In this document: one piece after another, positions 20,856 to 30,355 of the stretch
Numbering within the stretch: the first letter of the stretch is position 1
How the letters are laid out: each line of letters begins with the position of its first letter
Source: DATLNF01 sp963765815
GTDB taxonomy: Bacteria > Actinomycetota > Actinomycetes > BP-191
Direction of reading: 5' to 3'
Assembly: GCA_963765815.1 (NCBI GenBank)
Contig: CAVXXT010000005.1
Location: 1-64,000, forward strand
DNA: 64,000 bases
Notes under the pieces: model-generated
Databases searched by the model: none
Told to the model about the DNA's origin: nothing
Seen by the model: only the letters and a program-made list of their open reading frames with translations
Position numbers and translations under genes: made by a program

Positions 20856-22055
20856 AGCCGGCCTGCAGCGCGCGCTCCTCGCGGACGGCCTGCTCGAAGA
20901 CCGCCGCGGTACGCCGGGCGATCGCCTCCCAGGTGTAGCTCCGGGCGAGCAGCGCACGCGCCTCGCGCACCAGCCGCTGGCCGAGGACCTCGTCGCCGAG
21001 CAGTCGGGTGACCGCGTCGGCCAGCGCGGCGTGGTCGCCCGGCGCGAAGCGCAGACCGGTCAGCGTCGTGGTCGACGAACTCGCGCAGCCCACCGGTGTC
21101 GGCGACGACGAGCGGCGTACCGGCGGCCGCGCACTCGAGCGCGACCATGCCGAACGGCTCGTAGATCGACGGCACCAGCGCGCAGTCGGCGGCCGCGGCC
21201 AGCACAGCGAGCTCGGCCGGCTCGAGGAAGCCGAGGAAGGTCACCGCGCGCGGGACGCGCAGCGTCTTCGCGAGCGCGCGCAGCTCGTCCTCTTGCGTCC
21301 CGACGCCTGCGACGACGAGTCGCAGGCCGGGGTGCCGACGGCGCAGCCGCGGCAGCGCGGCGAGCACCGTCTGCACGCCCTTCTCGTACTCCAGCCGCCC
21401 GGCGTACAGCAGCACGGGCGCACCGGTCGGGGGACAGCTCCGCACGAAGTGCGGCGACAGCGCGGCGTCGGCGCCCAGTGCGCGAGGTCGATGCCGTTGG
21501 GGACGACGTCGACCTTGGCGTGGCGGCAGCGCGAAGAGGTCGACAACCTCGTCGTGCATGTACGCCGAGCAGGTGATGACGCGCCGAGCCTCGTACGTCA
21601 GCCACCACTCGACCGAGTGCACGGCGCGGTTGACCGGGCCCGGCAGGAAGCCCTGGTGCCGGCCGGCCTCGGTCGCGTGCACCGTCGCGACGACGGGTGC
21701 GCCGGTGTGGTCCTTGAGCGTCTTCGCGGCATGTGCGACCAGCCAGTCGTGCGCGTGGATGACGTCCGGCGAGAAGTCGTCGAGCACGCCGAGCGCTGCG
21801 CGCACGACCGAGTGGTTGAGCGCCATCACCCAGGCGAGCAGCTCCTCGAAGGGGACCAAGCGGCGGGTCCTCCGAGACCCGCACGACGCGCACTCCCTCG
21901 ACCACGGCGTCGGCCGGCGCGTCGGGGTGGTCGCGGGTGACGACGACGACCGAGTGCCCGCTGCGCACCAGCCCGGTCGCCAGCGCGTGGACGTGCCGGC
22001 CGAGCCCGCCGACGACCCGCGGCGGGTACTCCCAGGACAGCATCAGGACGTTCAT
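20779..22055 (-). CDS. GT4 alpha-1,4-glucosyltransferase, Rv3032-like, frameshifted
   Basis: Elongates cytoplasmic alpha-1,4-glucan for methylglucose-type polysaccharide or glycogen. The start ATG 22055 overlaps the GH57 stop as ATGA. Pieces in order: MNVLMLSWEYPPRVVGGLGR, VIHAHDWLVAHAAKTLKDH, VVPNGIDLAHWAP, PVLLYAGRLEYEKGVQTVLA, the donor-site motif VPSIYEPFGMVALECAAAGT (E-x7-E), then SYTWEAIARRTAAVFEQAV, ending LLSGTDEG. Frame changes near 21860, 21540, 21480 and 21070 split it. Corrected length ~420 aa equals the mycobacterial homologue. Third gene of a coupled operon with GH57 and methyltransferase. Confidence 0.82.
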
Positions 22056-23614
22056 CGCGAGACATCGTCCCAGCCGCCGCGCGCCGGCCCGAGCAGACGC
22101 CGCGCGTCGAGGTGGCCGAACGGCCCGTCGACCTCGCGCAGCCGCCCGGCCAGCCGGTCGGCCGCCGCATCCCGCCCGCCGGCGATCAGATCGGCCAGCT
22201 CGGTGAACCGGGCCAGGTGGGCTGCGTGACGAGACCGCGCATACGCCGCGGCCGAGTCCTTCGTCACCATGAACGCCCAGTCGCTCGACATCAGCAGGAA
22301 CGCCTCGCGGGCCAGCTGGTCGAGCGCCTCGATCCGCTGCCCGGGCCGCTCCCGCACCGACTTCGCCACGACGTCCACGAGCCGCTCCTGCGCGGCCCCC
22401 GACTCGTCGACGAGGTCGGCCACCGCCGCGCCCTCCCACACCCGCCAGTCCTTGCCCGAACCCCACGAGCCGGGCCGGAGCGAAGCGGCGCCGGCGACGT
22501 GCCCGCTCTCGACCGCGCCGCGCAGCGTCGACAGCTCGACGCCCGCCGCGGGGAGGAGCCGCAGCACCGCCTCGAGCCACTGCGGGCCCTCCAGCCACCA
22601 GTGCCCGAACAGCTCGGTGTCGTAGGCGACGACGACCACACCGGGACGTCCGCGCCGTTCGTGCACCTCGACCAGCCGGCGGCGTACGACGTCGACGAAG
22701 TCGCGGGCATCCTTCCCGACCGCACGCGCAGCCTGACCGGCGTCGTACGGCTTCTTCTCGTGGTCCGCCGTCGTCTTGCCGGTCACGCGGAACGGCCGGA
22801 TCCCGGTCTCGTGGTCGTAGTGGTGGAAGTCGCGGTACCAGCGGCCGCCGGGGTAGCCCGACCGCGGCGACCACACCCGGTAGGTGACGTCGAGGTCTCG
22901 ACCGAACGCGACGACGTCGCTGTCGCCGACGGTCCAGCCGGCTCCGGTCGCCAGCGGGTCGTCGACCGAGCCGAGCAGCGTCGGCCCGTCGACGAGGAAG
23001 TGCCCGACACCCGCAGTCGCGTACGACGACTCCAGCCCCGGCCGGTAGCCGCACTCCGGCGCCCAGATGCCACGCGGCCGTGTCCCGAGTCGCAGCGCCT
23101 GGTCGTCGAGCCCGACCCCGAGCTGCGCGTCGACGACGCGCCGGTCGGCGAGCAGCGGCTGGAACGGGTGGGTCGCGGGCCCGCCGAGCAGCTCGACGAC
23201 CCCTGAGTCGGCGAGCGAGCGCAGCAGCGGCGAAGCGCCGTGCGCCCAGTCGCGCTCGAACATCGACAGCGCCTCCGTCGCGCGAGCGAACTCGCCCGCG
23301 GCGACGTCGGCGTACGGGCCGCTCGCGCCGAGCTGCGCGGCGCGGGTCTGCCAGTAGCCGAGCCAGGTGTGCTGCTCGCGCAGCAGGTACGGGTCGTCGA
23401 GCATCGCGTGCAGCACCGGCGTGACGCCGACGGTGAGCAGGTCGCGGCGACCGGCCGCCGCCTGGCGCTGCAGCATGTCGACCAATGGCAGATAAGAGGC
23501 GCTCCACGCCTGGTGCAGCCACTCCTCGCCAACCGGCCAGGTGCCGGCGTGCGCGACCCACGGCAGATGGGTGTGCAGCACGATGCAGCAGGTGCCGACC
23601 GGCTGTGTCGTCAC
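22052..23614 (-). CDS. GH57 alpha-1,4-glucan branching enzyme, Rv3031-like
   Basis: 520 aa, intact. The family-57 start motif VLHTHLPW lies at residues 13-20. The nucleophile region GIWAPECGYRPGL lies near 185 and the acid/base region VAYDTELFGHWWLEGP near 330. The C-terminal helical part contains LLMSSDWAFMVTKDSAAAYA, typical of the branching-enzyme subset (DUF1957). The start GTG 23614 overlaps the upstream methyltransferase stop as GTGA. In mycobacteria the orthologous gene sits between a methyltransferase and a GT4 gene and serves methylglucose lipopolysaccharide; the same order here supports that role, but glycogen branching cannot be excluded. Confidence 0.88.
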   Translation of the reverse strand: MTTQPVGTCCIVLHTHLPWVAHAGTWPVGEEWLHQAWSASYLPLVDMLQRQAAAGRRDLLTVGVTPVLHAMLDDPYLLREQHTWLGYWQTRAAQLGASGPYADVAAGEFARATEALSMFERDWAHGASPLLRSLADSGVVELLGGPATHPFQPLLADRRVVDAQLGVGLDDQALRLGTRPRGIWAPECGYRPGLESSYATAGVGHFLVDGPTLLGSVDDPLATGAGWTVGDSDVVAFGRDLDVTYRVWSPRSGYPGGRWYRDFHHYDHETGIRPFRVTGKTTADHEKKPYDAGQAARAVGKDARDFVDVVRRRLVEVHERRGRPGVVVVAYDTELFGHWWLEGPQWLEAVLRLLPAAGVELSTLRGAVESGHVAGAASLRPGSWGSGKDWRVWEGAAVADLVDESGAAQERLVDVVAKSVRERPGQRIEALDQLAREAFLLMSSDWAFMVTKDSAAAYARSRHAAHLARFTELADLIAGGRDAAADRLAGRLREVDGPFGHLDARRLLGPARGGWDDVSR

Positions 23615-24360
23615 CGCGCGCTCGGCCCTGGCCGGCGGACGGCGACCGCGAGCAGGTCGAGGCTGCTGTCGACCCCGGCGGCGGATGCGGTGAAGTCGTC
23701 GGCGGTCACCGACCGCACCAGCGCGCGGAGCTCGGGCAACCAGCCCGCCGGCTCAGCCGCGAGCTGCGAGTCCACCACCGAGCCGTGCCGTCGCTCCCAC
23801 CGGCGGAGCCGGCGGCCGTGCGCGACGCCGAGCAGCCGGGTGACGTCGAAGCGCGCGGCGAGCAGGGACGACAGCTCGTCCGGGGACAGCTCGCGGGTGT
23901 GGAACGGGTTGACGGGCGTGGCGAGGCCGGGGGAGAAGGTGAGCCGGTTCGGCGTCGTGATCACCAGCGTGCCGGCCGGTCGCAGCACTCGTGCGCACTC
24001 GCCGACGAAGCCCGCCTGGTCGTGCAGGTGCTCGATCACCTGCGAGGAGACGACGACGTCGACCGACCCGTCGGCGAGCGGCAGCCGCTGCAGGTCGCCG
24101 CGTACGACGGCCACGGTGCGGTAGCGGGCCGCGGCATGGGCGGCCACGACCGGGTCGAGCTCGGCGCCGACGACCGACCGGGCTCCGAGCCGGTGCAGCA
24201 GCGCGCCGCCGTAGCCCTCGCCGAGCCCCGCGTCGACGACGAGCGCGCCGCGGCAGAACGGCGCGATCGCGACGTACGCCGCCTCGTGCCGCCGGAACCA
24301 GTAGTTCTCGACCTCGATCCCGGGCAGCGTCCGCTCACCGGTGAGTGTCAACGAGGTCAC
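23611..24360 (-). CDS. SAM-dependent methyltransferase, Rv3030-like
   Basis: 249 aa from GTG 24360 (VTSLTLTGERTLPGI), preferred over an upstream in-frame ATG because family members begin with this TGER-P segment. The class I fold shows VVDAGLGEGYGGALL (motif I), VVGAELDPVVAAHA, GDLQRLPLADGSVDVVVSSQ, VIEHLHDQAGF and TLVITTPNRLTFSPG. It heads the methyltransferase-GH57-GT4 operon and diverges from etfBA, as Rv3030 does from fixA. Sugar O-methylation of an alpha-glucan (6-O-methylglucose) is the family-based expectation, not shown here. Confidence 0.82.
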   Translation of the reverse strand: MTSLTLTGERTLPGIEVENYWFRRHEAAYVAIAPFCRGALVVDAGLGEGYGGALLHRLGARSVVGAELDPVVAAHAAARYRTVAVVRGDLQRLPLADGSVDVVVSSQVIEHLHDQAGFVGECARVLRPAGTLVITTPNRLTFSPGLATPVNPFHTRELSPDELSSLLAARFDVTRLLGVAHGRRLRRWERRHGSVVDSQLAAEPAGWLPELRALVRSVTADDFTASAAGVDSSLDLLAVAVRRPGPSAR

Positions 24361-24466
24361 AGCAGGGGACGCTAGCGGCTGATTTGACCTGCTAACAAAT
24401 GCAAGCAACGCTTACCCGCTACGTTCCGCGGACCGTCGTGCACCGACCAGGAGGGCCCTCCCCGGC

Positions 24467-25246
24467 ATGAACATCGTCGTCTGCGTGAAGCAGGTTCCCG
24501 ACACCTGGGCAGAGAAGAAGCTCGACCCCTCGGACAAGACCCTCGACCGCGCGTCGGTCGACGGCGTCATGAACGAGATCGACGAGTACGCCGTCGAGGA
24601 GGCGCTCCGGCTCAAGGAGGCGCACGGCGGCGAGGTGACGATCCTCACGATGGGCCCGGCCAAGGCGGTCGAGACCATCCGCAAGGCGCTGTCGATGGGC
24701 GCCGACAAGGCAGTCCACCTGTCCGACGACGCGCTGCACGGCAGCTGCGCGATGCAGACGTCGTACGCGCTCGCGCAGGTGCTCGGCACTCTCGAGTACG
24801 ACCTGGTCATCACCGGCTCCGAGGCCACCGATTCGCGCAACGCGATCATGCCCGCGCTGCTCGCCGAGCGGCTCGGCCTTCCGCAGATGTCGCTGGCCAA
24901 GAAGGTCGAGGTCGACGGCACGACGCTGCGGGTGCAGCGGCAGACCGACAACGGCTACGACGTCGTCGAGTCGTCGATGCCCGCCGTCGTCAGCGTCGTC
25001 GAGAAGATCAACGAGCCGCGCTACCCGTCGTTCAAGGGGATCATGGCGGCGAAGTCGAAGCCGCTCACGACGCTCACCATCGCCGACGCGGGCATCGACG
25101 CCGACAAGGTCGGCCTGGCCAACGCCACGTCGAAGGTGGAGGACTTCTCCGCCCGGCCGCCGCGCACCGCCGGCACCGTCGTCAAGGACGAGGGCGACGG
25201 CGCGCAGAAGATCGCCGAGTTCCTCCAGTCGCAGAAGTTCATCTAG
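24467..25246 (+). CDS. etfB: electron transfer flavoprotein beta subunit
   Basis: 259 aa, intact. MNIVVCVKQVPDTW at the N-terminus and ALSMGADKAVHL, LVITGSEATDSRNAIMPALL and RYPSFKGIMAAK along the chain are EtfB/FixA signatures; AMP sits in this subunit. ETF carries electrons from acyl-CoA and other flavin dehydrogenases to ETF:quinone oxidoreductase. It is followed 14 bp later by etfA. The 106-bp gap to the divergent methyltransferase gene holds both promoters. Confidence 0.95.
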   Translation: MNIVVCVKQVPDTWAEKKLDPSDKTLDRASVDGVMNEIDEYAVEEALRLKEAHGGEVTILTMGPAKAVETIRKALSMGADKAVHLSDDALHGSCAMQTSYALAQVLGTLEYDLVITGSEATDSRNAIMPALLAERLGLPQMSLAKKVEVDGTTLRVQRQTDNGYDVVESSMPAVVSVVEKINEPRYPSFKGIMAAKSKPLTTLTIADAGIDADKVGLANATSKVEDFSARPPRTAGTVVKDEGDGAQKIAEFLQSQKFI

Positions 25247-25260
25247 GGAGCCCTGGACAT

Positions 25261-26244
25261 ATGGCGGAGATCCTCGTCCTCGTCGAGCACGCCGACGGGA
25301 CACCCAAGAAGGTCACTTTCGAGATGCTCACCAAGGCGCGCCAGCTCGGCGAGCCGAGCGCCGTCTTCGTCGGCGCGTCCGGCCAGGCCGCCGCGATCAC
25401 CGACAAGCTCGGCGAGTACGGCGCGCAGAAGGTCTATGTCGCGGAGGGTGACGAGTTCACCGGCCATCTCGTCGCGCCGATCGCCGCGGTGCTCGCCAAG
25501 GTCGTCGCCGACGTCTCGCCCGCCGCGGTGCTCGATCGCGCTCTTCCGCCGGGGCAAAGGAGGTCGCTGCGCGTCTTGCGGTCAAGACCGGCTCCGGCAT
25601 CCTCCCCGACGCCGTGGACGTCACCGACGGCTTCGTCGCGACGCAGAACGCGTTCGGCGGCGCGGTCATCGTGCAGTCGAGCGTGACGACCGGTACGCCG
25701 ATCGTCTGCCTGCGGCCCAACAGCACGCCGCCGGAGGCGTCGCCCGCGACGCCCACCGTCGTACCTGTCGATGTGACGCTCAGCGACGCCGACAAGGCGG
25801 CCCGCATCGTCGACCGCGTGGTCGAGGAGAAGGGCGGCCGACCCGAGCTGACCGACGCGTCGATCGTCGTGTCCGGCGGCCGCGGTCTCGGCGCCGGCGA
25901 GAAGTTCTCCCTCGTCGAGGACCTCGCCGACACCCTCGGTGCCGCGGTCGGCGCGTCGCGCGCCGCGACCGACGCCGGCTGGTATCCGCACCAGAACCAG
26001 GTCGGCCAGACCGGCAAGACGGTCTCGCCGCAGCTCTACGTCGCGCTCGGCATCTCCGGCGCCATCCAGCACCGGGCCGGCATGCAGACCTCGAAGACGA
26101 TCGTCGTCGTCAACAAGGACCCGGAGGCGCCGATCTTCGCGCTCGCCGACTTCGGCGTCGTCGGCGACCTGCACACCGTCGTCCCCGCAGCTGACCGAGG
26201 AGATCAAGAAGCGCAAAGGCATAGAGCGGATCGCGTCGTCGTAG
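25261..26244 (+). CDS. etfA: electron transfer flavoprotein alpha subunit, frameshifted
   Basis: Holds FAD in the heterodimer with EtfB. Pieces: MAEILVLVEHADGTPKKVTF, YVAEGDEFTGHLVAPIAA, AVLIALFRRGKEVAARLAVK (restored), DGFVATQNAFGGAVIVQSSV, and the FAD domain VVSGGRGLGAGEKFSLVEDL, AGWYPHQNQVGQTGKTVSP, QLYVALGISGAIQHRAGM, ending QLTEEIKKRKGIERIASS. Three single extra bases explain the breaks: G near 25531, A near 25557, G near 26190. Removing them restores ~325 aa, the usual length. Partnered with etfB in a two-gene operon. Confidence 0.92.
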
Positions 26245-26284
26245 GCTTCGCCGACTGATCTCGACCGCTCGACGAGGGGAACCG

Positions 26285-27751
26285 ATGGCAGGCTGGGACC
26301 AGCGCGACGCGAAGGCGCAGGCAAGGTCGCCGACGACGCTGCTCCGGGCGCAGCTGCGCGACGCGGTCGGACCGTTCTCCCCGTTCTGGCGTGAGCGGCT
26401 GGCGGCCCTGCGCGTCGGCGCGTCGTCGATCCAGCACGTGGCCGACCTGCGCAAGCTGCCCGCCGTCGGCGAGCGCGATGTCTGCCCCGACGGCGACCCG
26501 CGCGGGGCCGCCGCGGCTGGTGCTGCAGGCCGACGAGGCCGGCTTCGCGCTGCACGCCACGGTCCGGACCTGCGCAAGGCGCTGGTCCGCCGGGTGCTCG
26601 GCAAGCGCCGGCCTACCGGCGGCAGGTCGAGGCGGCGATCCGGCCGACGACGTACCACTTCGGCCGGGCAGGCGCTGCACCTTCCCGGTCGCGTCGACGC
26701 GCTGGCGACCTCGACCTCGATCGCGCGCGCCGGCAACCGCGCCTGGCAGGTGCTCGGGCTCACGCCGCGCGGACGTCCTGGTCTCGGCCGTGCCGGTCGC
26801 CGCAGCGGCTGGACCACGTCGTTCGCTGACCTCGCCGCGCTCGGCGCCGGCGCGCCGGCGCTCTTCCCGGCGCGACGACCCGGTCCGGACGGTCGTCGCC
26901 GAGACGCTGCGGCTGGTCCCGGCGACCGTGCTCGCCGTGCCCGCGACACCGGCGCGCCGACCTGCTCGCCGACGCTCGCTGCCGGCGGGCGCCGACCTCG
27001 ACCGGCTGCGCACCGTGTCTGCTGGTCGGTGCGCCGGACCGATGCACGAGCGCGGCCGCCGTCGAGGCGTCGTGGCCGCCGCGGGCGCCGCCGGCGCGAC
27101 GCGTCCTCGCGCTGTACGGCCCGGCCGAGGGCCGGGTCCTCTGGGCCGAGTGCGCGCCGGGCTCCGGGTTCCACACCTACCCCGACCTCGACGATCGTCG
27201 AGCTGGTCGACCCGGAGAGCGGCGAGACGCTCGGCGGCAGCCGCCGGGCGCGGCGGCGAGCTCGTCCGTCACGCAGCTCGGCTTCCGCGGCAGCGCGCTG
27301 CTGCGCTGGCGGACCGGCGACGTCGTCGACGGCCCGATCGAGGACGGACCGCTGCCGGCACTGCCAGCGCACCGTGCCGCGGGTGCCGTCGCGCGTCCGC
27401 ACCGGGCGCGCTCGTCGCACCGGGTCGAGCGCGGCGAGCGGCGAGCCGATCGTCGACCTGCGAGCGGTCGCCGGAGCGCTCGCGGGCCGACCCGACCTGG
27501 CCGGCTGGCGGATCGAGGTCGGGCCGTCCGGCGCGGACGGCGCTCGACGAGCTGCTCGTCTACGTCGTCCCCACGCGGCGACGAGACCGAGGCCGCGGTC
27601 GGCGCCTACCGCGACGTCCGGGCGGTCGCCGGCGTCGCGCCCGACGCAGGTCGTCGTCGTCTCCGCCGACGAGCTCGCCCGACGCGGGTACGACGAGAGC
27701 GCTGCAGCACTCGGCACCGTCCTGTCGCCGCGCATCGTCGTACGCCGGTAG
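26285..27751 (+). pseudogene. AMP-forming acyl-CoA ligase-like gene (PaaK-type), very densely frameshifted
   Basis: Read over three frames, the pieces describe one adenylate-forming enzyme of ~470-480 aa: PFSPFWRERLAALRVGASSI, DLRKALVRRVLGK, YHFGRAG, DVLVSAVPVAAAAGP, the adenylation core ALYGPAEGRVLWAECAPGSG, LRWRTGDVVDGPIEDGP, CRHCQRTVPRVPSRVRT (a PaaK-like Cys-rich turn) and a C-terminal domain IVDLRAVAGALAGRPDLAGW to ARRGYDESAAALGTVLSPRI. The reading frame changes more than ten times, about once per 100 nt, far denser than in neighbours. Either the consensus is locally poor or the gene is decaying. It lies between etfA and a cysteine desulfurase gene. Confidence 0.6.
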
Positions 27752-27786
27752 GACACCGGCGACCCGCAGGTAGGCTGGCTCCTGCC

Positions 27787-28963
27787 ATGGCCTACCTGGA
27801 CCACGCGGCGACGACGCCGGTGCACCCCGACGTGCTCGCCGCGATGACGCCGTACTTCACCCTCGAAGCGGGCAACCCGTCGTCCCTGCACGCCTCCGGT
27901 CGCCGGGCTCGCCGCGCGGTCGAGGAGTCGCGCGAGACGCTCGCCCAGGCGCTCGGCGCGCGCCCGTCTGAGGTCGTCTTCACCGCCGGTGGGACCGAGA
28001 GCGACAACCTCGCGGTCAAGGGGATCTTCTGGGCGCGAGGAGCGGCCGACCCTCGTCGACGCCGGATCATCGCCAGCAGCGTCGAGCACCACGCGGTCCT
28101 CGACGCGGTCGAGTGGCTGGTCGAGCACGAGGGCGCGACGGTGACCTGGCTGCCGGTCGACGAGCGCTGCCGGGTGCATCCCGACTCGCTGCGCGCGGCG
28201 CTCGCGACCGACGACGACGTCGCGCTCGTCACGGTGATGTGGGCCAACAACGAGGTCGGCACGGTGCAGCCGATCGCCGAGCTGGCCGCGATCGCGCACG
28301 AGCACGACATCCCGTTCCACACCGACGCGGTGCAGGCGATCGGCGCCGTGCCGGTCGACTTCGCCGAGAGCGGCGTCGACGCGCTGACCCTGAGCGCGCA
28401 CAAGATCGGCGGACCCAAGGGGGTCGGTGCGCTGCTGCTGCGGGCTGGGCGCGGAGTGCACCCCGCTGCTGCACGGTGGCGGTCAGGAGCGCGACGTCCG
28501 GTCCGGGACGCTCGACACCCCCGGCATCGTCGGTCTCGCGGCTGCGGCGGCTCGCGCCGTGGCCACCGCGCCGGAACGCGCCGCACGGCTCACCCTGCTG
28601 CGCGACCAGCTGGTGGCCGAGGTCACGAAGGCGGTGCCCGAGGCGGTCCTCAACGGCGACCCCGACCGTCGGCTGCCCGGCAACGCGCACCTGTCGTTTC
28701 CCGGCTGCGAGGGCGACTCGCTGCTGCTCCTGCTCGATGCGCGAGGCATCGAGTGCTCGACCGGGTCGGCCTGCACCGCCGGCGTCGCGCGGCCGAGCCA
28801 CGTGCTGCTCGCCATGGGCCTGCCCGAGGACCGCTCCCGCGGATCCCTGCGCTTCTCCTTCGGCGACACCTCGACCGAGGCCGACGTCGACGCGGTCGCC
28901 GAGGCGATCGTCCCGGTCGTCGAGCGCGCCCGGCGGGCGGGCCTCGCCGCGCCCCGAAGCTAG
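27787..28963 (+). CDS. cysteine desulfurase (NifS/IscS class), one frameshift
   Basis: PLP enzyme mobilising sulfur from cysteine. MAYLDHAATTPVHPDVL at the start, AGNPSSLHASGRRARR, FTAGGTESDNLAVKG, VMWANNEVGTVQPIAELA, the PLP lysine in LTLSAHKIGGPKGVGALL, LLHGGGQERDVRSGTLD, and the active-site cysteine loop IECSTGSACTAGVARPSHV. An extra G near 28450 breaks the frame between LLLRAG and ECTPLL. Corrected length ~391 aa. The stop TAG shares a base with the mnmA start, so sulfur is likely supplied directly to MnmA for tRNA 2-thiouridine. The order matches Rv3025c-Rv3024c. Confidence 0.93.
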
Positions 28964-30045
28964 TGGCCAAGGTCCTCGCCGCGATGTCGGGTGGCGTCGA
29001 CTCCGCGGTCGCCGCGGCCCGCGCCGTCGACGCCGGGCACGACGTGACCGGCGTGCACCTCGCGCTGTCGCCGTCGCCTCAGGCGCATCGCGACGGCGCC
29101 CGCGGCTGCTGCACGCTCGAGGACGCCCGCGACGCGCGCCGCGCCGCTGACGTCATCGGCATCCCGTTCTACATCTGGGACATGGCCGAGCGGTTCAAGG
29201 CGGACGTCGTCGACGACTTCGTCGCCGAGTACGCCGCCGGTCGCACCCCCAATCCGTGTCTGCGCTGCAACGAGAGCATCAAGTTCGCCGCTGTGCTCGA
29301 CAAGGCGCGCGCGCTCGGCTTCGACGCGGTCTGCACCGGGCACTACGCCCGCATCGTCGACACCCCGACCGGACGCGAGCTGCATCGTGCGGTCGACGAG
29401 TCGAAGGACCAGTCCTACGTCCTCGGGGTGCTCTCGGCGGACCAGGTCGCCGGCGCGATGCTCCCGCTCGGCGACACGCCGAAGGCCGACGTGCGCGCGG
29501 AGGCGGCCGGTCGTGGGCTCGCCGTCGCGGCCAAGCCCGACTCGCACGACGTCTGCTTCATCCCCTCCGGCGACACGACGGCCTGGCTCGCCGACCGGCT
29601 CGGCGCGCAGCCGGGCGACGTCGTCGACACCGCCGGGCAGGTCGTCGGCCGGCACGACGGCGCGTTCGGGTTCACCGTCGGCCAGAGACACGGTCTGGGC
29701 CTGCGCCGGTCGGCACCCGACGGCCGCCCGCGCTATGTCCTGTCGCTGACGCCGGCGAGCAACACCGTCACGGTCGGGAGTGCCGACGAGCTCGACGTCA
29801 CCGGGATCGTCGGCGTCCGTCCGCGGTGGACTGGTCGCGCGCCGGAGCAGCCCTTCGACTGCCTGGTGCAGGCCCGCTCGCACGGCCACGTCGTACCGGC
29901 CCGTGCTGTCACGACCGAGGAGTCGGTCGAGCTCACCCTGCTCGAGCCGCTGCGTGCCGTGGCCCCTGGCCAGGCCGCGGTCATGTACGACGGCACCCGC
30001 GTCATCGGATCCGCGACGGTCAGCTCGACCACCCGTCGGGCATGA
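28963..30045 (+). CDS. mnmA: tRNA-specific 2-thiouridylase MnmA
   Basis: Thiolates U34 of tRNA Lys/Glu/Gln. 360 aa. The start GTG 28963 overlaps the cysteine desulfurase TAG by one base. ATP pyrophosphatase P-loop AAMSGGVDSAVAAA at ~8; the first catalytic Cys in NPCLRCNESIKF near 97; SYVLGVLSADQ; the second catalytic Cys in DSHDVCFIPSGD near 195; and GQRHGLGLRR. The open frame upstream of 28963 belongs to the frameshifted desulfurase and is not an N-terminal extension. tRNA-Gln and tRNA-Glu, both substrates, are encoded at 60.2-60.4 kb. Confidence 0.95.
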   Translation: MAKVLAAMSGGVDSAVAAARAVDAGHDVTGVHLALSPSPQAHRDGARGCCTLEDARDARRAADVIGIPFYIWDMAERFKADVVDDFVAEYAAGRTPNPCLRCNESIKFAAVLDKARALGFDAVCTGHYARIVDTPTGRELHRAVDESKDQSYVLGVLSADQVAGAMLPLGDTPKADVRAEAAGRGLAVAAKPDSHDVCFIPSGDTTAWLADRLGAQPGDVVDTAGQVVGRHDGAFGFTVGQRHGLGLRRSAPDGRPRYVLSLTPASNTVTVGSADELDVTGIVGVRPRWTGRAPEQPFDCLVQARSHGHVVPARAVTTEESVELTLLEPLRAVAPGQAAVMYDGTRVIGSATVSSTTRRA

Positions 30046-30062
30046 CCGGCGCGCGTCCCCGG

Positions 30063-30075
30063 TAGGGTTCCAGCC
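30063..30075 (+). promoter_or_regulatory. leaderless promoter -10 for the small basic protein gene
   Basis: TAGGGT at 30063-30068 is followed after 7 nt by the ATG at 30076; no ribosome-binding site is present. Confidence 0.45.
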
Positions 30076-30333
30076 ATGGCAGACGTGCGGCTCACCGACC
30101 TCGAGGTCATCCAGCGCTACTCCATCGCCGTGCGCGGCGAGACCGCGGAGCGCGACGAGCTGATGGCGACGCTGCGCGCCGACCTCGCCTGGCTGCAGGG
30201 CTCCGGCGGTCGGCGCGGCGCCACTGACGACGTCACCCCGGCGAAGGCCCGCGCGGCCGCGAAGCGGGTCACCAAGCCGGCGGCGAAGAAGGTCGCCAAG
30301 CCCGCGAAGGCCCCCGCCCGTCGCGGCAGGTAA
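30076..30333 (+). CDS. small protein with histone-H1-like basic tail (85 aa)
   Basis: 85 aa. The N-terminal ~50 residues are acidic/helical (MADVRLTDLEVIQRYSIAVR, ERDELMATLRADLAWLQG). The C-terminal ~35 are Lys/Ala/Pro repeats (AAAKRVTKPAAKKVAKPAKA, then PARRGR) like H1/HupB tails, suggesting nucleic-acid binding. I do not recognise the N-terminal domain. It appears to have its own leaderless promoter and ends 23 bp before a MetE-like gene. Its function is unknown. Confidence 0.7.
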   Translation: MADVRLTDLEVIQRYSIAVRGETAERDELMATLRADLAWLQGSGGRRGATDDVTPAKARAAAKRVTKPAAKKVAKPAKAPARRGR

Positions 30334-30355
30334 GCCCGACCGCTCCCTGCCGCAG

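Noticed and set aside
27787..30045. A cysteine desulfurase-MnmA fusion (one open frame of 752 codons)
   Set aside because: The middle third is desulfurase sequence read out of frame after an extra base; the true desulfurase ends at TAG 28961-28963, where MnmA starts.
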